Assembly (NCBI GenBank): GCA_038380795.1 | Contig: CM076261.1 | Span: forward strand, 95,130,418-95,194,417 | Length of the DNA stretch: 64,000 nucleotides | DNA from: Pyrocephalus nanus | Taxonomy: Eukaryota > Chordata > Aves > Passeriformes > Tyrannidae | Direction: 5' to 3' | In this document: one piece after another, positions 1 through 10,686 of the stretch | Position numbering within the stretch: the first letter of the stretch is position 1 | Layout: each line of letters opens with the position of its first letter | Program-made: the position numbers and the translations under genes | Notes under the pieces: model-generated | What the model was told of the DNA's origin: nothing | Database searches by the model: none | Seen by the model: the letters and a program-made list of their open reading frames with translations, nothing else

Positions 1-278
1 TGTGAGGAAAAAGGTGGGGAGGTTGATTAGAGGGGATAAAATACCCTAACTGAAAAACAGCAATAATTTGGAATCTAAATGAAGTATTTTAGATTGACAG
101 CACAATTTTTCCCCCCTCATTTGGTCAAGTTTGCTGTGCTTAATTTTGGTTTGGTGTCACCTGTACCCATTGCTCTCCACCTTTTTCTCACCTCCACTCA
201 ACCTTTTTCCTTCCTTTGGTCTCCTCCTTTTTGCTCTGCAAATCCTTTTTGTTCCCAGCTGGTTTCCTTCCTTCACTG
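1..278. other. single-copy non-coding sequence
   Basis: AT-rich opening of the window that becomes progressively pyrimidine-rich. No CR1 homology and no coding signal seen; the open frames running through it are low-complexity Phe/Leu/Ser readings of the pyrimidine strand. Confidence 0.6.
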
Positions 279-451
279 CTATTTTTTTTTAATTCTTTTC
301 TATTTTTTTCTTTTCTTGTTGCAATTTTTCTTCTTGTCCTTGTCCTTGTCCTTCTCCTCTTTCTCCTCCTTTATCATTTCCTTCTCCTTCATCATTTCCT
401 TCTCCTTCTTTCCTCTCCTTCCCCTTCTCCACCTCCTTCTCCTTGATCTTG
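279..451. repeat. polypyrimidine tract with an 18-bp tandem duplication
   Basis: About 170 bases of almost pure C/T on the + strand. It contains an exact two-copy tandem of the 18-mer ATCATTTCCTTCTCCTTC (373-390, 391-408). Simple-sequence expansion; any ORF here is an artefact. Confidence 0.85.
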
Positions 452-1021
452 GATGTCTTTTCCAACCTTAATGATGCTTTGAAAATTTCCCTCTGTTGCT
501 GCCATTTAAATCAGTAACAACTTGGGTGATTTTTTTTTTTTAGAGCTTTTGTTCACACAACCCTTAGAAGAGCAAATCTGGACAATGTAAGGAGTCTTCC
601 AGCTCAGGATAAAACCAAGTCCAGACAAACCAATGTGTGCTACCAGCTTTAACTGGTTAATTCCTGCTATTTTATTACCCTGGCATAGCAATTCCCTCTA
701 TAAAATCATTTCAGGCTGTGCCCCCTAGTCAGGAATGAGTCACTGTCTCCTCCTGTGACATGAGCAGAACTCAGGTGTCCCTGTGGGAAAGCGGAAAGTC
801 TTAAGTAGATGGGTTAGAACCGACCTGCTGATTCCCTGATGGAGCAACATTTTGTGGATTTTGATTAAATATCTCTTGGGAACCTGGAAAAAAAAAAAAA
901 AGAGCAAAGTGTTCCAATAGAGCTGAAACTTCCTCTCTGACCTTTCCAGCAGAAAACATTTTCATTCCTCATTTACAGATCACTTTTGTTCTTTGGTTTT
1001 TCCCCCCCCCCACTGGCTGCT
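452..1021. other. single-copy non-coding sequence
   Basis: No CR1 or LTR homology recognised. Holds a poly-A run near 887-901 and a short T/C run near 1001-1011. Nothing coding. Confidence 0.5.
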
Positions 1022-1076
1022 ATTCCGTTAAATATGATTCTGTTAAATATTATTCCGTCAAATATTCTGTTAAATT
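1022..1076. repeat. short AT-rich minisatellite
   Basis: Four tandem units of the type ATTCYGTTAAATAT, two of 15 bp and two shortened (12 and 13 bp): 1022-1036, 1037-1051, 1052-1063, 1064-1076. Units differ by C/T at the fifth base and by deletions at the junctions. Confidence 0.8.
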
Positions 1077-1949
1077 ACATAGAATGAAATTAAAAAGTAA
1101 AAATCAGAGGAACTCATTTCTGCTTTATTTAAATGAAATGGTTCAGTTTAACCCAAGCTTTTGGCCTCAGAAGATTGTAGGGGGCCTTGCCACTACCTGG
1201 TTTTCTTCCAGGCACATTCAAAATGAACTGGGAAAAGGATTCAAAACACACAGAAAATCTGTTGTCTGTCCAGTTCTGGTAGAGAGGGGAAAAACAGTAA
1301 CAGAATTTGACTTATATTTTCAAGGAATACATATTTCTGGGTGGGAAGAGATCTATTTAAGTGTGGGATGTGTGCCCCTACCACTGAAAGTGCTTTGGGA
1401 CAGCCTCCAGTAATCCTAGAAACAGCCCAATGGAAGTGGCATTTTTTGACTCTCCCTCACATAAAAAATATAGAATATTTCTATTATATATTTAATATTT
1501 ATATAAAAGGGAAAACTCCTGAGATGGGATTTTACACAACTTTCCTCTGTACATCTGCACTGGTGTCGGAGTTTGGGGCTTGTCGGAGTTTGAAACCCCT
1601 TCTGATGTTCAGCCCAGTCCTCCCAAATGAGCCTTTGCCGTATCAGAGGTGATAACACTGATGTGCTCAGAGTCTGACCAGCTCTTGACATGAAGACTTG
1701 CCCTCTTCACCTTCTACCAGGCTGAGAAGAAGGTATAATTTCATTATATCAAATTTGTCCCTGTTTTTGCTCTACTCATCAGCTCCTGTCTCAGCTCCTC
1801 CTTGTTTCACCTCTACCTCCCTTTCTCAGTGGATGTGTATCCTGTTGCTGGTGAACTTCATAAACTCTGGTGTTCCTGTAGATACTGATTGTATCTTCAG
1901 GGGTGGGAAGGAATTGGGGCTGTTGTTTTTCCAAGGGCACATTCAAGGG
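1077..1949. other. single-copy non-coding sequence
   Basis: Repeat-free apart from a short AT-rich stretch around 1465-1510. No exon-like ORF with recognisable homology on either strand. Confidence 0.5.
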
Positions 1950-2205
1950 CTCAAAGCCGATGATGGGACGAGAGGAAACGGCCACAAGCAGTGCCAGGGG
2001 AGGTTTGGGTTGGACATTAGGAAAAAATTCTTCACTGAAAGGGTTATCAAGAGTTGGAAGAGGTTGTGCAGGGAAGTGGTGAAGTCACCATCCCTGGAAA
2101 GACTTAAAAGACATGTAGATGTGGCACTTGGGGACATGGCCAGTGGTGGCCTTGGCAGCACTGGGAGAATGGTTGGACTCAATGACCTTAAAGATCTTTT
2201 TCCAT
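1950..2205 (+). mobile_element. CR1 LINE 3' fragment (class D)
   Basis: Sense copy starting at the conserved GGGACGAGAGG region of the ORF2 C-terminal coding part and running to the 3' UTR (GGTTGGACTCAATGACCTTAAAGATC). The octamer tail is lost or eroded. The frame encoding a GRFGLDIRKKFFTERV-like string is the usual CR1 ORF2 C-terminus. 5'-truncated, diverged, not functional. Confidence 0.9.
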
Positions 2206-2591
2206 AATTACTTTACAGATGACAAGGCACTTTCATCACAGACTTTTAAACAGAGAAGGTCCCAAAAAGCCAGCTGATTCCAAACCCCCTCTTAACAGAC
2301 CACGGGGCACTTCACACCCAAAGTAGAACTTGCCTGAGCACAAACTGCACATCTTGCAGTGACAAAACTCTTGCCACCTTTTCATGAAGCAGACACTTGC
2401 AAAGCTGTGAAAATCCAGCCTCCTGTGGCTCTTTGGTGAACACATTCCCACCCCCTGAGTCACAGCAGCCTTGGTCCCAGGATATCAAGGGCGGCATCGT
2501 GTTGGGTTCCCCATCCCCTTCTGGCTGTGATGCCACTGCTGTCACTCCTGAATGATATCAGCAAATCAAAGAGCAATAACCAGGGAATTCA
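2206..2591. other. single-copy non-coding sequence with a Cys-rich antisense ORF
   Basis: Lies between two CR1 pieces. A 75-codon minus-strand frame (2236-2463) has nine Cys in its length, including a CHCKMCSLC cluster. I do not recognise a family and see no supporting splice or start context, so it is not called as a gene. Confidence 0.4.
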
Positions 2592-2906
2592 GTGAGGCCT
2601 CATCTGCAGTGCTGTGTCCAGGTCTGGGCTCCTCAGGACAAGAGAGACAAGGAACTCCTGGAGCGGGTCCAACGGAGGCAGCGGAGATGCTGAAGGGATG
2701 GAGCATCTCTGGGAGCAGGAAAGGCTGAGGGAGCTGGGGCTGTTCATCCTCCAGAGGAGACACTGAGAGGGGATCTCATCCACATCTGTCTGCAGGGAGG
2801 GGGCAGAGGATGGACCAGACTCTGCTGGGGGGGGCCCAGCAATGCCACAGGGGGAATGGGCAGGAACTCATGCCCAGGAAGTTCCACCTGGACATGAGGA
2901 AGAACT
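2592..2906 (+). mobile_element. CR1 LINE fragment (type ending in GTTCCACCTGGACATGAGGAAGAAC)
   Basis: Sense copy of the ORF2 C-terminal region, from the CATCTGCAGTGCTGTGTCCAG landmark to AGGAAGAACT. It stops exactly where an antisense class A fragment begins, so its own 3' UTR is absent. G-run near 2827-2833. Confidence 0.88.
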
Positions 2907-2999
2907 GAATGGTTTGGGTTGGAAGGGACACTCAAGATCATCTCATTTCAACCCCCTGCCATGGGCAGGGACTCCTTCCACTAGACCAGGTTGCTCCTC
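2907..2999 (-). mobile_element. CR1 LINE 3' end (class A), inserted into or joined to the preceding CR1
   Basis: Begins GAATGGTTTGGGTTGGAAGG and reads through CCATGGGCAGGG to the ACCAGGTTGCTCC landmark. Its left edge abuts the previous sense CR1 with no intervening base, which marks the breakpoint of a nested insertion or junction. Confidence 0.88.
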
Positions 3000-3660
3000 A
3001 GCATCTGACAGTCCAACCCCACAATTTCTGTCTGGAAGAGCAGAACCCTGGAAGAACCCTGGACATCTCCCAGGTTCCCATCACAGGAACAGAAACACCA
3101 TCTGGGGCTAAAAATGCACATGTGGGTGTGTCCTCCTCGACAGCCTGTAAGCCCCTGAGAGCTCCACTTCACCCCACCTCTCTGTAGACACTCAACTGTG
3201 TCACAGAATAAATTTAAAGCCTATTTAAGAAAAGGAAAACCAGCAAATTAAAGCTCAAGGTCACCTCCAGAGATGCTTTCCCGCTTCCCTTCACCTGGTA
3301 ACCGAATCCCAATTTAACTAATCACTAATAGGGAACTGTTAGTCTAGACCTGAAGCACAAAACCATTTGCTGGTTAATTCCCTTTCATTAAAGCCTCACT
3401 TTCTAAGTCAGGACTTCTTTGAAATCCCATCTGCCAAACCCAAGAGAACTAAATCTGAATATTCTCTCCCCTTTTCACAGAGGTGACAAAATAGAGACTC
3501 ACCTGCCCCCAGTCATGCCTTTGGCAAAGGTGAGAATCAAACCCATCTCTTGCTCTCTCTTGCTTGGGAAAAGGACCCAAGACCTGCAGATTTCTGTCAA
3601 ACTCAACTTTTTCTGAAGGTACAAAAAGAAACAAAAGAAGCAGCTTCCCAGCTCCAGAGT
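3000..3660. other. single-copy non-coding sequence
   Basis: No CR1, LTR or simple repeat recognised. Ordinary base composition, no supported exon. Confidence 0.5.
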
Positions 3661-3880
3661 TTTAAGCTTTGTGACAGAGATGGGGATAATAATATTAATT
3701 AAAATACTATTACAGCACTTAGAGGGGATTATTTGGCTGATATAATTAGGAAAGACAACATGTCATTATGGCATCTCCATGATGTACACACAGGAACAAC
3801 AGCTACTGTAAATTACTGCAGCAACAACAATTAGCTGTGGTTCTAATCTAACTTATTGTAATGAGCCATGAAAGGAAAAC
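3661..3880. promoter_or_regulatory. candidate conserved non-coding element
   Basis: Repeat-free AT-rich block with clustered TAATATTAATTAAAA, ATTAGG, ATTACTG and ACAATTAG motifs, i.e. many homeodomain-type cores, and no ORF. It resembles developmental enhancers in composition; conservation itself cannot be seen from one sequence. Confidence 0.35.
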
Positions 3881-4330
3881 AGGGCCCAGGAAGAGGCAGC
3901 AGCTGCTGAATCCTGGATAAATCCCATTCCTGGACTGGCTGAAATGTGGTGTCAGAGGCTGAAGGTTTTCAGGATGACATGGGAATTTGAACCCAGGTGT
4001 GGATCAGGACCCATGGGACAGTTTTTTCCAGGATACAGAAATATTGGATTCAGCTTCTTGCAGCTTGATCTTCTGTTGTCATGTTGTTAAAATGCCTGGA
4101 AATTGAACCCAACTCCCATTTTGTGTGGTGAAAATCCCTCTGCCCTCCTAAAAAGGGCTTATCCCGTGGAGTTATTTTCCCCTCACCTGAGCAAAAACCT
4201 AGATTGTGGTGGATTAAAGTGTTACTTATAAGACAATAACTTTCCAGATAAATGAAACAGCCTTGCCCTGGCCAGTGTGACTTTCTTCTGCCCAGAGGAG
4301 GAACAGCTCCAAATTTGGGCAATGGGGATG
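3881..4330. other. single-copy non-coding sequence
   Basis: No repeat family recognised. Leads into the left copy of a local diverged repeat. Confidence 0.5.
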
Positions 4331-4516
4331 CAGATGCTCTTTTCATCCCCTCTCCACCTGGGAGACTCTTTCTTCTCTCAGATGTTCCTATTGGTCTCCT
4401 CTTCCCAACTCTCATTTCCCAACAGCCACCAGATTTCCTCCTGTTCCCCACTCGGAGTCAAACCATGGACTGGCTCTTGGTGCTCTTTGAGGGTTGATTC
4501 TGAGTTCCTGGAAGAA
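4331..4516 (+). repeat. diverged local repeat, copy 1
   Basis: Aligns by eye with the block at 7229-7411, same orientation, about 70% identical with small indels. Shared landmarks are ATGCTCT..CATCCCCTCTC, TTCCAACA..CCACC, the GGCTCTT-GTGC block and TTGA-TC-GAGTT. Not CR1. Either an old local duplication or two copies of an unnamed dispersed repeat. Confidence 0.65.
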
Positions 4517-4825
4517 CAGACAGCCCCTTGACTTCTCCAGTGAGATCCCTGCCCAGATCTCTGGTGCAGAGTATGATGGGTCCAAGATATGTGGCTCTGA
4601 GGGTTACAGATCCCTAAATTCCCTTGCCTCTTCCACTTTCAAGGGATGAAAATGGTAGGATAAGTTAAGTTTTGGTTCTTACCTGATTTTAAGCAAGCTT
4701 AAGTTGTTCTCTTCCCATTGGTGTCATCGTGTCCTCTCACATTTCAGACTTGGCCTGAGGAAGCTGTTTGTGAAACAGAGAGATGGAGGCACAGACAGAG
4801 AGGTTCTGTAAGGAAAATTCCACAG
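4517..4825. other. single-copy non-coding sequence
   Basis: No recognised repeat or coding signal between the local repeat and the next CR1. Confidence 0.5.
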
Positions 4826-5252
4826 ACACATGGAATTACTGCAGTTGGAAAAGATCTCCAGGGCCATCAAGTCCAGTCATTAACCCAGCACTGCCAAGGC
4901 CACCATGGACTCGTGTCCCCAAGTGTCACATCCACATGGCTTTTAAATCCCTCCAAGGATGGGGACTCTACCACTGCCCTGGGCAGCTGGGCCAGGGCTG
5001 GGAAACCCTTTCAGGGAAGAAATTTTCCCAATATCCAGCCCAAACCTTCCCTGCTGCAACTTGAGGCTGTTTCCTCTTGCCTTGTCTCTTGTTAACAGGG
5101 AAAAGAGGGTGAGTCCCACCTGGCTCCCCCTCCTGTCAGGGCATTGTAAGGAGCAAGAAGGTCCCCTCTGAGCCTCCTTTTCTCCAGGCTGAGCCCCCCC
5201 AGCTCAGATTTGTGCTCCAGACCTTTCTCTAGCTCTGGCTGCCCTTCTCAGG
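4826..5252 (-). mobile_element. CR1 LINE 3' fragment (class D)
   Basis: Starts with a degraded tail (CATGGAATTACTGCAGTTGG), passes the TCCCTCCAAGGATGGGGACTC and GGGCAGCTGGGCCAGGGCTGG landmarks, and continues into the ORF2 C-terminal region (TCTCCAGGCTGAGCCCCCC). One of the longer antisense copies; 5'-truncated. Confidence 0.92.
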
Positions 5253-6249
5253 AATCATTTGACATCATCCCTCCACTCCTACAGAGACAACACACGGTGT
5301 GGGAATTCCTTGACCCACCACAGAGCTCTGGGGAGGGAGGGGATTTTGGCATTCCCACATCCTCAGAGTGCTTAGAGGTGGAGGAAGGAAATAATTCCAG
5401 CTGTATGAGGCTGCCCAGGATGCTCCTTGGCAAAGCTTGGAGCTGCTCTGCAGTTCCTTTCTTCTGTCTTCCTTATTCTGCTCACAATAAATTGCAGCCC
5501 AATTATTTCTGGCTGGAGGTATCAGCGAGGAATGAAATGTGTTTCTCTTTGCCAAGGCAGGGAGAGAGGGGGGAAAAAAAAAAGGAGCCAAATTTACAGT
5601 GAACTCCTTTTCCCTTCTTTTCACAGGTAACTGAATTAATTTCCCCAATTGAATCTAGTCTTAAGTACTGAGTCTTTTATAGATGTGTGTTTTATAGCTG
5701 GAGTTATTGATACTGAGAGATATATATTGAGCTTTTGGAGGGGGAGAGACCCTCATCCATCACATTGACTTTTTATTGCAGGATTGAAATTGCAATATAA
5801 AGAAAAATTGATTTAAGGATCCTCCTATAAATATGAATATATGTTCAATAATATATATGAATATATATTCAAGGATATGTTGATATAGAGTGATATAAGG
5901 ATAGGCATAAGTGGTATCTTTCTGTTTTGATGGACTGTGATGGAATAACTGATGAAATATTTGCAGAGAAATCCTAATTATTAACTGGAGGAGACATTTC
6001 CAGAGTGAATTTCCTGATGATTTCATGTGTTCCCTGTGGATGGAGGTAACTGGTAATAGAGCAAATCCTCAGCTTCCTGCTGGGATCATGTTATTTGGCC
6101 AACAATTCCTGGTGTTTAATGCATTGGGAAATGATCACCCTGGGCACTAAACGTGCAAAGGGGCTGTGAGGGAATGTTGTTAGATGGGAATGTCCTAATT
6201 AATTTAGATCCAGCTCTTTAAAGGCAGCAAAAACTTGAGAAAATACATA
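5253..6249. other. single-copy non-coding sequence
   Basis: Contains a short AT-rich stretch (5690-5900) with ATATATGAATATATATTC motifs. The rest is unremarkable; the 130-codon frame at 5210-5602 has no recognisable domain and starts inside CR1. Confidence 0.5.
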
Positions 6250-6374
6250 TAGAATGGTTTGGGTTGGGAGGGACCTTAAAGATCATGGAATTCCAACCTC
6301 CTGCCATGGGCAGGGACACCTCCCACTAACCCAGGTTGCTCCAACCTGGCCTTGGACACTTCCAGGCATGGGGC
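6250..6374 (-). mobile_element. CR1 LINE 3' end (class A)
   Basis: Begins TAGAATGGTTTGGGTTGGGA, lacks the usual AAGCCCCATC stretch between GGTTGCTCC and AACCTGG, and stops in the TTCCAGG..TGGGGC landmark. About 125 bp survive. Confidence 0.92.
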
Positions 6375-7003
6375 ATAAATAATAAATAGTGTCCTGTCTG
6401 TAGGAAGAAGTTGTTCAGGGAAAGGCACCTTTGTTATCCAAGAAAACCGAGGGAATTACTCCTGGAGCTCAAGTAGGAGAAATTCAATATCCATGAATAT
6501 GAGTCCTGAACACTGAATTGCAATTGAGTTTATCAAAGGCTTTCCAGATTGTGTGAAATTTTGCAGTTTGAAAGTGATTTTCATTCCAACTTTCAGAGGG
6601 AATACGGGGTGCACAGAAGGAACTGGAAGAAATATTACATAAAATACATTCCAAAGTTAAAAATTAGTCTTAAAAAAAGAGAGAAATGGTAGAATAAAAA
6701 TTATTTCTTTCTCCATTTTAGCTGTTAAAAGTAATGGAAATAACCACCAGTTTGTCTTGGGGGGAAAAAAAAAAGTGATCCCAAAATCCAATCAAAAAAA
6801 GTTGTTGACAGGATTATCAAAATACTTGTCTTGCACGGAGGGGGAGGAATGTTCCCGAACACATCTCAGTTAAAAAAAAATGACACCTTTTTTTGTGAGT
6901 TATGACAGGAGAAAAAATATTCCACCAAAAGTTTCTTGGGCAGGTGTGAGGGAACAGCTGTGGGAAACGGAGGGGCTGGTGGTAAACAAATACCATGGAA
7001 ATA
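6375..7003. other. single-copy non-coding sequence
   Basis: AT-rich, with poly-A runs near 6765 and 6871. No coding or repeat homology recognised. Confidence 0.5.
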
Positions 7004-7097
7004 TCACAGAATCATGGAATGGTTCGGGTTGGAAGGGACCTTAAAGATCATCCAGTTCCAACCTCCCCTGCCATGGGCAGGGACACCTCCCACTAGA
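7004..7097 (-). mobile_element. CR1 LINE 3' end (class A)
   Basis: Tail TCACAGAATCATGG followed by the 3' UTR as far as CCTCCCACTAGA. Only the last ~95 bp of the element inserted or survived. Confidence 0.92.
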
Positions 7098-7228
7098 AGG
7101 TTCTGCGTGTTGTCCTCTTCTTTTTTAGTAAGAAAATAAGAGTAAACAATTCCTTTTCCTCCTAGAATATGCCCAGGGATTACTGGCAGATCTCCTTTTG
7201 CTCCTCATCCCAACTCCTCTTCCCAAAA

Positions 7229-7411
7229 CAATGCTCTCTCCATCCCCTCTCTGCAGAGGGCACTGGTCCTTCTCCCAAATTTTCCTGCCAGTCCCCTCTT
7301 CACCCTCCCCGTTTTCCAACACCCACCGTGTTTCTTTCCACGCTCCCCTTGGAGCCAATCCACAGGCTCTTAGTGCCCTTTGGAGCTTGACTCCCGAGTT
7401 TTTGGGAGGAG
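7229..7411 (+). repeat. diverged local repeat, copy 2
   Basis: Partner of 4331-4516, 2.9 kb away. Flanks outside the aligned blocks do not match, and a CR1 (4826-5252) lies between the two copies. Confidence 0.65.
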
Positions 7412-7515
7412 TGGCACCCCCGCGACTTCCTCACGTCGGCGAAACCGCATTTTCCAGCGGCACCACCGCTCCTGGAAGGCCGGGAGCTCATTTCCAACCC
7501 GACACGGCCACCAGC
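7395..7515. promoter_or_regulatory. small CpG-dense patch
   Basis: About a dozen CpG dinucleotides in ~115 bp (CCCGCGAC, ACGTCGGCGAAACCGC, AGCGGCACCACCGC), standing out against a strongly CpG-poor window. Too short for a CpG island. Could be a hypomethylated enhancer or an old GC-rich repeat remnant. Confidence 0.35.
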
Positions 7516-8289
7516 TGGCTGGATTGGAAATGACAACAAAGCTAAAAACCCGCTTCCAAACATCCCAGTTCCACCAGTCAGGATCTGATCTGGTGAGCAG
7601 GAATGTCCCCTGGAGAAGTTGTGCCCTGTGTCCCTACTCAGCAAAGGGGGAAACTGTGGAAATAATTCCTGCCGATTTTAAGCACAGGGAGATCAATCCA
7701 CTCGTATGGGATTGTTTGATGGTCTGCCTGCTTCCAATCCAGTGCTGGAAAACCTGGAATGACAAGCCTTTATCTGCTATTCCATGTGCTCTTCATACCT
7801 GAGTCACCTTAAGGGGATTCTCTCCACAGGTGTTTGAGAGGGACAAGGGAGCTTTCTGCAAAGGAACCAGAAATTTGGATAAACCCACCAAATTCTGCTC
7901 CAACCAGGGCTCACAGCTGGAAATTGCCTGAGCAGAACACAGAGCTCCTCTGAGGGACTTTTATCCCAAATTTTCCATGTTTTCCTTGCATTGGGTGGAT
8001 CCAGTTCCAACATTTCTCCGAGTTCCCAGCCCTGCTGGCTGTGCATCCCAAGAGGGTCTCAGGAAACAGGGAGAGAAGCAAGTCCTCTCTGTCTCCAGCC
8101 CTTTTGCCCATTCCTATTGTGTGGATGCCACGAGACTTTTCCTAAAGGGAAAGTTTTGCACTGGGCAAAAAAAGTTTTGCACTGTTCGGGTTTTTGATGA
8201 CACAGAAAGTATTCCCTCAGAAACCTTTCCCAGGAATCCTCAGCCAGGGCTCCTAATTGGGCAGGGACCAGATTAAAAGCACTGCAACA
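7516..8289. other. single-copy non-coding sequence
   Basis: No repeat family recognised. A short AAGTTTTGCACTG motif occurs twice close together (near 8150 and 8171). No supported exon. Confidence 0.5.
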
Positions 8290-8536
8290 AATGGTTGGAA
8301 GAGAACTTGAGTATCATCTCATTCCAACCCACTGCCATGGGCAGGGACACCTTCCACTGTCCCAGGTTGTTCCAACCTGGCCTTGGACACTTCCAGGGTT
8401 GGGGCAGCCACAGCTTTTCTGAGCAAGCTGTGCCAGAGCCTCACCACCCTCACAAGGAACAATTTCTTCCTAATATCCAATTTAAGTCTGCCCTCCTTCA
8501 GCCCAAAATCCTTCCCCCTTGTCCTGTGCTGAAATT
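8290..8536 (-). mobile_element. CR1 LINE 3' fragment (class A)
   Basis: Tail lost; starts ATGGTTGGAAGAGAACTTGAG. The 3' UTR and the ORF2 C-terminal part are clear (GGGGCAGCCACAGC, AATTTCTTCCTAATATCC, CCTTGTCCTGTG). Ends shortly after that landmark. Confidence 0.92.
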
Positions 8537-8759
8537 CCTAAGATGAATCCCACTTGGTAAGATCCAGGAGTTATAAGACAAGAAGATGTAAAAAGCACAA
8601 AGTCTCCAAGACAAGGCAAGTTTTAGGAAGAAACAAAATGCAAGTCAAAAACATTTCAGGTTCCAAGGTCTTTGGGATAGGAATGAAATTTTGCCTTTTC
8701 ATCTCTTCCAGTTATCTGTGTGGTCTGGTGGGATATAGAGAGGAAATCCAAGTGGAATA

Positions 8760-9028
8760 ATGGAATCCCAGAATGGTTTGGGTTGGAAGGGACATTAAAG
8801 GCCATGGAATTCCAACCTTCTGCCATGGGCAGGGGCACCTCCCACTAGCCCAGGTTACTGCAAACCTTGTCCAACCTGGCCTTGGACACTTCCAGGGATG
8901 GGGCAGCCACAGCCAGGGCCTCCCCACCTTCCCAGGGAAGAATTTCTTCCTGATACCTGATGTAAACCTGCCCTGCTTCAGCATAAAGCCATTCTCCCTT
9001 GTCCTGTCACTGCACATCCCCTTAAAGT
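8760..9028 (-). mobile_element. CR1 LINE 3' fragment (class A), left half of an inverted pair
   Basis: Begins ATGGAATCCCAGAATGG and ends just after the CCTTGTCCTGTCACTG landmark, with ~20 bases of CAGCTTCTCTGGG missing inside. Its 5'-truncated end directly meets the truncated end of a sense class C copy. Confidence 0.92.
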
Positions 9029-9140
9029 GTTTGGACAATGGTCTCAGGCACTGGGGTGATTTTTGGGGTTGTTCTCTGGAGGGCCAAGAATTGGATTCCA
9101 AGTTGGAGGTCCCCTCCAACTCAGGATATTCTGTGATTTT
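9029..9140 (+). mobile_element. CR1 LINE 3' end (class C), right half of an inverted pair
   Basis: Reads GTTTGGACAATGGTCTCAGG, then the class C 3' end (CCCCTCCAACTCAGGATATTC) and one tail octamer ATTCTGTG. Opposite in orientation to the preceding copy; the two tails point outwards. Confidence 0.88.
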
Positions 9141-9310
9141 AGTCTGTAAATATTATCTTCAACCATTTTTTTTTTTTTTCTTTCCAGTTAATCATCCCAC
9201 TGTCTTCTCATCCATCATGGCCCTCTCATGGATCACTCAGAGGACTGGGATGTTTTAAGTCACTCTGTGTGTGCACAGGAATCTGTGAAGATGATCCTTC
9301 ATGGAATTGC

Positions 9311-9452
9311 TGGAGTTTCCAACCCTGAAAGTGCTGAAAACACTGGCAGATGTGGCACTTCATGATATGGTTTAGTGGGAAGGGTGGTGTTGGGTCAAAG
9401 GTTGGACTTGATGATCTTGGAGCTCTTTTCCAGCTTTAATGATTCCATGATC
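9311..9452 (+). mobile_element. CR1 LINE 3' end (class D)
   Basis: Diverged copy with GATGTGGCACTT, GGTTGGACTTGATGATCTTGG and a tail reading AATGATTCCATGATCC. Confidence 0.88.
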
Positions 9453-10019
9453 CAAAGGGAACGTAAGAATGACAAACACCTCCAACTCCAGGAACACTGT
9501 CACCATCAGGAGCTGGGAACAGTTTTAGGGGATGGTATTTAACCCTTCTGGGTTATTTAACCCCAAAATGGAATTTTCTTTTTGTCCCTTCCTTTCCAGC
9601 CCTTCCTCCATATGTAGGTATTTTTTTACCAGGACTCTTCCAAACCAATCCATGAATGTTCCTTCAAGTTGTTGGTAGGACCTGGGCCACCTGCAAGGAT
9701 CAGAGCCTGGATTTTCTGCACTTTTGACACCTATCTCTTTACCCAGAGTTTTTTCTTTCCGTCCTCTTTGATTCCTCTTCCCCACTCACTTCATGTTCAG
9801 CTCTCTCGAGGTTTTCGACCTCTCAAGGTGCTGTTGAGCTGCCTGGTTTTCCCTCCACCCACTGTCATTTCTCACCTCTCTAAATCCAAACTTATTATTA
9901 TGCAAAAAGAAAAAGAGCTTTGATCCTCCTGGTCAAGGTTAGCCCAGGGAAAAAAAAAAAAAAAACACAAAATAATCCCCAAGGAAGTCACACCTGGGTG
10001 TGTGGTTTTGCTCTGTCGT
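9453..10019. other. single-copy non-coding sequence
   Basis: Poly-A run near 9950-9965. No coding or repeat homology recognised. Confidence 0.5.
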
Positions 10020-10330
10020 TTTTCTTTCCAATTTTATATGAAGCACTTTATTGTTTAACAGACCAAATACCTACACAGAACAAAAAAAAGGCTTTATAAA
10101 TATTATCAATATAAATTTATGTAGCCCCTCAGTATTGGCTTAAATGAAATGACAATACTTCCCATTTGGAATTCACTCAGCCCCAGACAAACAAAATACC
10201 AATATGTGGAGAAAAAACCTTGTAAGATTGATAAAGACAGCAGAATGATGACTTTAAAGTGGATTTTCCTACTTTAAATGCATAGGTTACATTTTCTTTA
10301 TGCAGTCTTTAAATAATTCATTAGTCCCCC
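10020..10330. promoter_or_regulatory. candidate conserved non-coding element
   Basis: Repeat-free AT-rich block containing GAAGCACTTTATTGTTTAACAG, AAATATTATCAATATAAATTTATG and TTTAAATAATTCATTAG. The minus strand reads AATAAAGTGCTTC, a canonical polyadenylation hexamer, so an antisense 3' UTR is an alternative. No linked ORF seen. Confidence 0.3.
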
Positions 10331-10686
10331 AGACAGTTTTATTAAGTCTGGGAGTATTGCTGTGGAATCCCAAGTAGCTGGAACTTCTCTGAAGCTGATG
10401 GGACCAGGCAGTTGGAATTCTAAAACACGTTTGGAGCGGAACGGTCGCACATTTGTGCCGGGAGATGGTGATTTTGTCACACCCCAGCCGCTTTTTATTC
10501 CCTGAGATCCCAGATCCCAGACCATCAGCATTCCACAGCAGAGATCCCTCAGTATTCAGGAGCTCTTGGAGCTTCTTTTCTCCCCAGTGAGCAGCAGGTG
10601 GCACTCCCCAGGAGCTCATGGGGTGGGTTTGGCAGGACATCAAGCTTTTAATTTATATTTTTGTTATTTATTTGTAGATTTATGGC
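10331..10686. other. single-copy non-coding sequence
   Basis: Minus-strand frames of 77 and 118 codons cross this stretch but match no family I recognise. Confidence 0.45.

Noticed and set aside
2236..2463. Cys-rich 75-codon minus-strand ORF (CHCKMCSLC cluster)
   Set aside because: Nine cysteines are intriguing, but there is no recognisable family spacing, no supporting splice or signal sequence, and an overlapping frame is equally open. A protein or transcript match would be needed.
8760..9140. Twin-primed inversion of a single CR1
   Set aside because: Both halves carry their own 3' end and belong to different classes (A and C), so they are two elements.
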